From an uncultured Bacteroidales bacterium (GTDB lineage: Bacteria > Bacteroidota > Bacteroidia > Bacteroidales > UBA932), in NCBI GenBank assembly GCA_946405485.1, contig CAMJHJ010000133.1, positions 1 to 6,698 on the forward strand: a stretch of 6,698 nt of DNA, read 5' to 3'. Position numbers and translations under genes: made by a program. Position 1 is the stretch's first letter, and each line of letters begins with the position of its first letter. The notes beneath the pieces are model-generated. The model saw only the letters and a program-made list of their open reading frames with translations, made no database searches and had not been told where the DNA came from. Shown here piece by piece: positions 6,218 through 6,698 of the stretch.

Positions 6218-6698
6218 AGCGTGTCCTCCCCCGTTACGAGTTTGATGAAAATGTCATTCATGCGCGGCATCAGTTCCTTGTAAGAATTAACTGTGATACC
6301 GCGGTCGATGAAGGATTTGAGCGTGGAATTGCCTTCCACCTCCCGGGGAAGCACCTCGGTATGGCGGCCTTCGGCGTCCGTGTAGACCAGTTCGACGTTG
6401 TTGTTGCCGTACTGACGGCGGATATCCTCCACCCCTCCCGTGATGACGAGACGGGCCTTGTTGATGAGGGCGATGTTGTCACACAATTCCTCGACCGACT
6501 CCATGTTGTGGGTCGAAAGGATGATGGTCGCACCCTCATCGCGCAGACGCAGGATCTCAGTGCGGATCATCTCGGCATTGACCGGATCGAAGCCGGAGAA
6601 CGGTTCGTCCAGGATCAGGAGTTTGGGCTTGTGTACGACCGTCGTGATGAACTGGAGCTTCTGGGCCATGCCCTTGGAGAGCTCCTCCACCTTCTTGT
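6214..6698 (-). CDS. ABC-2 exporter ATP-binding protein, C-terminal part (runs off right edge)
   Basis: This is the nucleotide-binding subunit that powers the adjoining permease; about 160 codons of a protein usually near 300 residues are in the window. The open frame continues to the right edge, so the GTG at 6690 is an internal codon and not a start. Visible in order are the ABC signature LSKGMAQK (a variant of LSGGQ usual in this family), Walker B with D-loop LLILDEPFSGFDP, and the switch histidine in STHNM. After the core ATPase there is a C-terminal accessory region with NNVELVYTDAEGRHTEVLP and a final helix, PRMNDIFIKLVTGED, as in NatA-like proteins. Walker A and the Q-loop are outside the window. 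The stop TGA overlaps the permease start by 4 bp. Confidence 0.95.
   Translation of the reverse strand, partial: KKVEELSKGMAQKLQFITTVVHKPKLLILDEPFSGFDPVNAEMIRTEILRLRDEGATIILSTHNMESVEELCDNIALINKARLVITGGVEDIRRQYGNNNVELVYTDAEGRHTEVLPREVEGNSTLKSFIDRGITVNSYKELMPRMNDIFIKLVTGEDTL
6225..6229 (-). promoter_or_regulatory. Shine-Dalgarno-like GGAGG before the permease
   Basis: The minus strand reads GGGGGAGG, followed by 7 nt and then the permease ATG, all inside the last codons of the ATPase gene. It supports the ATG at 6217 and re-initiation at the ATGA overlap. Because it also encodes Gly-Glu-Asp it could be coincidental. Confidence 0.45.

Noticed and set aside
6688..6690. GTG as the start of the ATP-binding protein
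   Set aside because: The frame stays open upstream to the window edge, and starting here would omit Walker A and the Q-loop. It is an internal Val codon just before the LSKGM signature.

Overview
The window looks like chromosomal DNA of a gut-type Bacteroidota, probably Bacteroidales, with a fairly high GC content (above 50% by eye). Three things suggest this: exact Bacteroidetes-type -7 promoter elements (TAnnTTTG) in the only sizeable intergenic gap, a bacterial glutaminyl-tRNA synthetase, and a lipoprotein GH29 fucosidase beside a 5'-nucleotidase split into two genes. Coding density is very high. The only gap over 10 bp is 83 bp (701-783). There are no RNA genes, CRISPR arrays, insertion sequences or attachment sites that I can support.

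Layout: (1) 1-700, minus strand, is the N-terminal 233 codons of glnS, running off the left edge. (2) 701-783 is a divergent promoter region with a perfect 10-bp inverted repeat, each arm carrying one -7 element. (3) 784-1680, plus strand, is a YicC-family endoribonuclease gene. Its stop codon overlaps the stop of the convergent fucosidase gene at a shared TTAA. (4) 6698-1677, minus strand, is a tightly packed five-gene run. In transcription order it holds the ATPase of an ABC-2 (NatA/NatB-like) exporter (5' end outside the window), its permease, a secreted 5'-nucleotidase C-terminal (substrate-binding) domain protein, a lipoprotein metallophosphatase (the catalytic half of 5'-nucleotidase), and a GH29 alpha-L-fucosidase with a C-terminal discoidin-like domain. 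Junctions are a 4-bp ATGA overlap, then gaps of 8, 3 and 6 bp, so one transcript is likely. Its promoter must lie beyond the right edge.

The last three gene products carry export signals and probably act in the periplasm or at the outer membrane: two would together hydrolyse nucleotides and one would release fucose from glycans. The exporter sits in the inner membrane. A shared role in envelope or nutrient scavenging is inference. The most interesting points are the 5'-nucleotidase encoded as two separately exported polypeptides in the order opposite to the domains of the fused enzyme, and the mirror-image divergent promoter between glnS and yicC. The rest looks like ordinary housekeeping and accessory metabolism. 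I found no clear sign of a wholly new system.
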